7,301 nucleotides of DNA from an uncultured Clostridia bacterium (GTDB lineage: Bacteria > Bacillota > Clostridia > Christensenellales > CAG-314): positions 1-7,301 of the forward strand of contig CAKPYT010000041.1 in the NCBI GenBank assembly GCA_934203075.1, read 5' to 3'. This document shows positions 5,842-7,301 of the stretch, piece by piece. Both the position numbers and the translations under genes were made by a program. The notes under the pieces are model-generated. The model saw only the letters and a list, made by a program, of their open reading frames with translations, was not told the DNA's origin and did not search any database. How positions within the stretch are numbered: the first letter of the stretch is position 1; each line of letters begins with the position of its first letter.

Positions 5842-7301
5842 ATGATCAAAACTCATATTCGATTGCTTTCTCTGCTGCTGTGCTGCTGCGTTCTGCTGCC
5901 TTGCTGCTTTACCTGCGCAAGTGCGGAAACGACCGCTGCCGATCTGACTGCCGTTGCGCAGGGCATTATCGACTGGAAAAAAAGCACGGTACAGACGGAA
6001 GGCGACCACGGATACCTGATGAACGATAAGTTTCTGCAACAGGCAGGAACCACCCCGGGAGACTGGTACCCGATCGGCCTGGGGCGCCTTGGCATAGAGG
6101 ACAATCAAAGCGGATACCTGGCCGTGATTCAGGATAACGTACAAAAAAGATACCGGACAAAGGACAAACTGCACGCCGCCAAAGCGACGGAATGGCACAG
6201 GATTTCCCTTGCCGTGCTTGCCAGCGGCGGCAACCCGCGCGCCATGGGAGAAGACCTGGACGGCGACGGCCGGGGCGACATCGATCTGATTGCGGACGGC
6301 ACCTACAATCGCGTGGACGAAAAAGGCAACGGCATCCTGGGGAAACAAGGCATTAACGGGTTTATTTGGGGGTTGATCGCCCTGGACAGTATGTACTACG
6401 CCACCCCGGCAGACGCCTACTATACCCGCGACGATATCATTCTGAACATTTTGCGCATGCAGCTGGCGGACGGCGGCTGGGCTCTTTCCGGAGAGACTTC
6501 CGACCCGGACATCACCGCAATGGTGCTGCAATCGTTTGCGCCCTACTACAACAGCGAAAAGGAATACACCTACGAGAATAAAAGAATTTCCGAAGGGACG
6601 GTGCGCAAAAAAGTGCGCACTGCCGTGAACGAGGCCATCGAATGGCTTTCTTCCATGCAACAGGCAGACGGGGATTTTGTCAGCTGGGGCATGGCAAACT
6701 GCGAAAGCACCGTGCAGGTTATCGTAGCGCTGTGCTCGCTGGGCATCGACGTCTTTACCGATACGCGCTTTTTGAAACAAGGCACGGACGGGACCGTTCA
6801 CTCCCTTTACGACGGTATTCTGAAATATCGCACGGCCTCCGGCGGCTTTACGCATTCCTTCGTGAACGATGCGGAAAACCCCTCTGCCGTTGCGGGGGAA
6901 CCCAACACCATGGCAAGCGAACAAACGCTGTACGGACTCGTCTCCATGATTCGTTTTGCCGAAAACAAACGCAGCCTGTACGACTTCCGCCCCGAACACA
7001 CGGCGGAACAAAAAGCGCAGATTGCGGCGGTGGAACAAGCCATCTCTCAATTGAACACAACGTCCGGCACGGCGGAGATCCGTGCTGCATACGACGCCTA
7101 CTGGGCGGTAGAAAGTTCGGAACGCAGATATGTGTACTCCTACCCAAAACTCTCCGAACTGATGATTCTGGCGAACATCCCCTTTTATGAAGAAAAAATA
7201 GATTACAACAGCGGGGACGCAGGCGTCGTGACCCCGACGGAATACTTTGACTATTCGGACCAGGCAGAAGTCAAGGCCCTGCCCAAACAACTGACCACGG
7301 C
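5842..7301 (+). CDS. Secreted alpha/alpha-barrel (terpenoid cyclase/prenyltransferase-repeat) protein, intrinsic-factor N-domain-like, 3'-partial
   Basis: 486 complete codons are visible and the gene runs past the window end. Residues 1-28 are a Cys-rich signal peptide with likely cleavage after CASA (28/29); a lipidated cysteine is less convincing. The body is a helical repeat barrel: GINGFIWGLIALDS from 170, QLADGGW (207-213), DPDITAMVLQ (221-230), QQADGDF (273-279), ESTVQ (288-292), GGF (334-336) and MASEQ (357-361). These are the QxxDGGW-type repeats of the terpenoid cyclase/prenyltransferase superfamily, which also includes the N-terminal barrel of intrinsic factor and transcobalamin. 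A squalene-hopene cyclase DxDDTA motif is degenerate here (DPDITA), arguing against cyclase chemistry. An acidic segment DLDGDGRGDID (138-148) resembles a calcium loop. A helical region follows (about 375-450). Position directly after the DUF4430 gene suggests a corrinoid-binding partner; the missing 3' end could carry its own DUF4430 or anchor. Confidence 0.92.
   Translation, partial: MIKTHIRLLSLLLCCCVLLPCCFTCASAETTAADLTAVAQGIIDWKKSTVQTEGDHGYLMNDKFLQQAGTTPGDWYPIGLGRLGIEDNQSGYLAVIQDNVQKRYRTKDKLHAAKATEWHRISLAVLASGGNPRAMGEDLDGDGRGDIDLIADGTYNRVDEKGNGILGKQGINGFIWGLIALDSMYYATPADAYYTRDDIILNILRMQLADGGWALSGETSDPDITAMVLQSFAPYYNSEKEYTYENKRISEGTVRKKVRTAVNEAIEWLSSMQQADGDFVSWGMANCESTVQVIVALCSLGIDVFTDTRFLKQGTDGTVHSLYDGILKYRTASGGFTHSFVNDAENPSAVAGEPNTMASEQTLYGLVSMIRFAENKRSLYDFRPEHTAEQKAQIAAVEQAISQLNTTSGTAEIRAAYDAYWAVESSERRYVYSYPKLSELMILANIPFYEEKIDYNSGDAGVVTPTEYFDYSDQAEVKALPKQLTT

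Noticed and set aside
5812..7290. Long minus-strand open frame (492 codons) opposite the barrel gene
   Set aside because: It is composition-driven shadow sequence without family motifs. The + strand frame shows a signal peptide and repeated QxxDGGW-type motifs.

Overview
The window looks like chromosomal DNA of a Gram-positive anaerobe, most likely an uncultured gut Clostridia/Firmicutes member. The reasons are strong AGGAGG-type ribosome binding sites, lipoprotein signal peptides ending in FAAC, BspA-type leucine-rich repeats, InlB-type B-repeats, cobalamin riboswitches with intrinsic terminators, and moderate GC content. Genus or species cannot be named from the sequence. All genes are on the + strand.

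Layout: (1) 1-230 is the 3' part of a cobalamin (B12) riboswitch with its terminator; its 5' half lies before the window. (2) 321-3011 encodes an 896-residue surface lipoprotein with two InlB-type repeats, a BspA-like leucine-rich domain and four C-terminal Ig-like modules, two of them nearly identical. It ends at a strong terminator (3078-3116). (3) 3117-3503 has no credible gene. (4) 3504-3532 is a consensus-like promoter, followed by a 5' hairpin and a complete second cobalamin riboswitch (3584-3893) with its own terminator. (5) 3965-5824 encodes a 619-residue lipoprotein with Ig-like modules and a DUF4430 domain, the fold of the C-terminal domain of animal intrinsic factor and transcobalamin. 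(6) 5842-7301 encodes a secreted protein, cut by the window end, with an alpha/alpha-barrel of the terpenoid-cyclase/prenyltransferase-repeat type, the fold of the N-terminal domain of intrinsic factor.

Interpretation: both transcription units are probably switched off by cobalamin and on when it is scarce. The second unit places the two structural halves of an intrinsic-factor-like B12-binding protein in adjacent, separate genes. The first unit adds a large adhesive-looking surface lipoprotein under an almost identical switch (114 of 115 aligned bases the same). The best-supported hypothesis is a B12-repressed cell-surface corrinoid capture system in a Gram-positive bacterium. The regulation and domain assignments rest on visible motifs. 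Cobalamin binding and cooperation between the proteins are inference. No transporter (BtuFCD or ECF type) is visible in the window.
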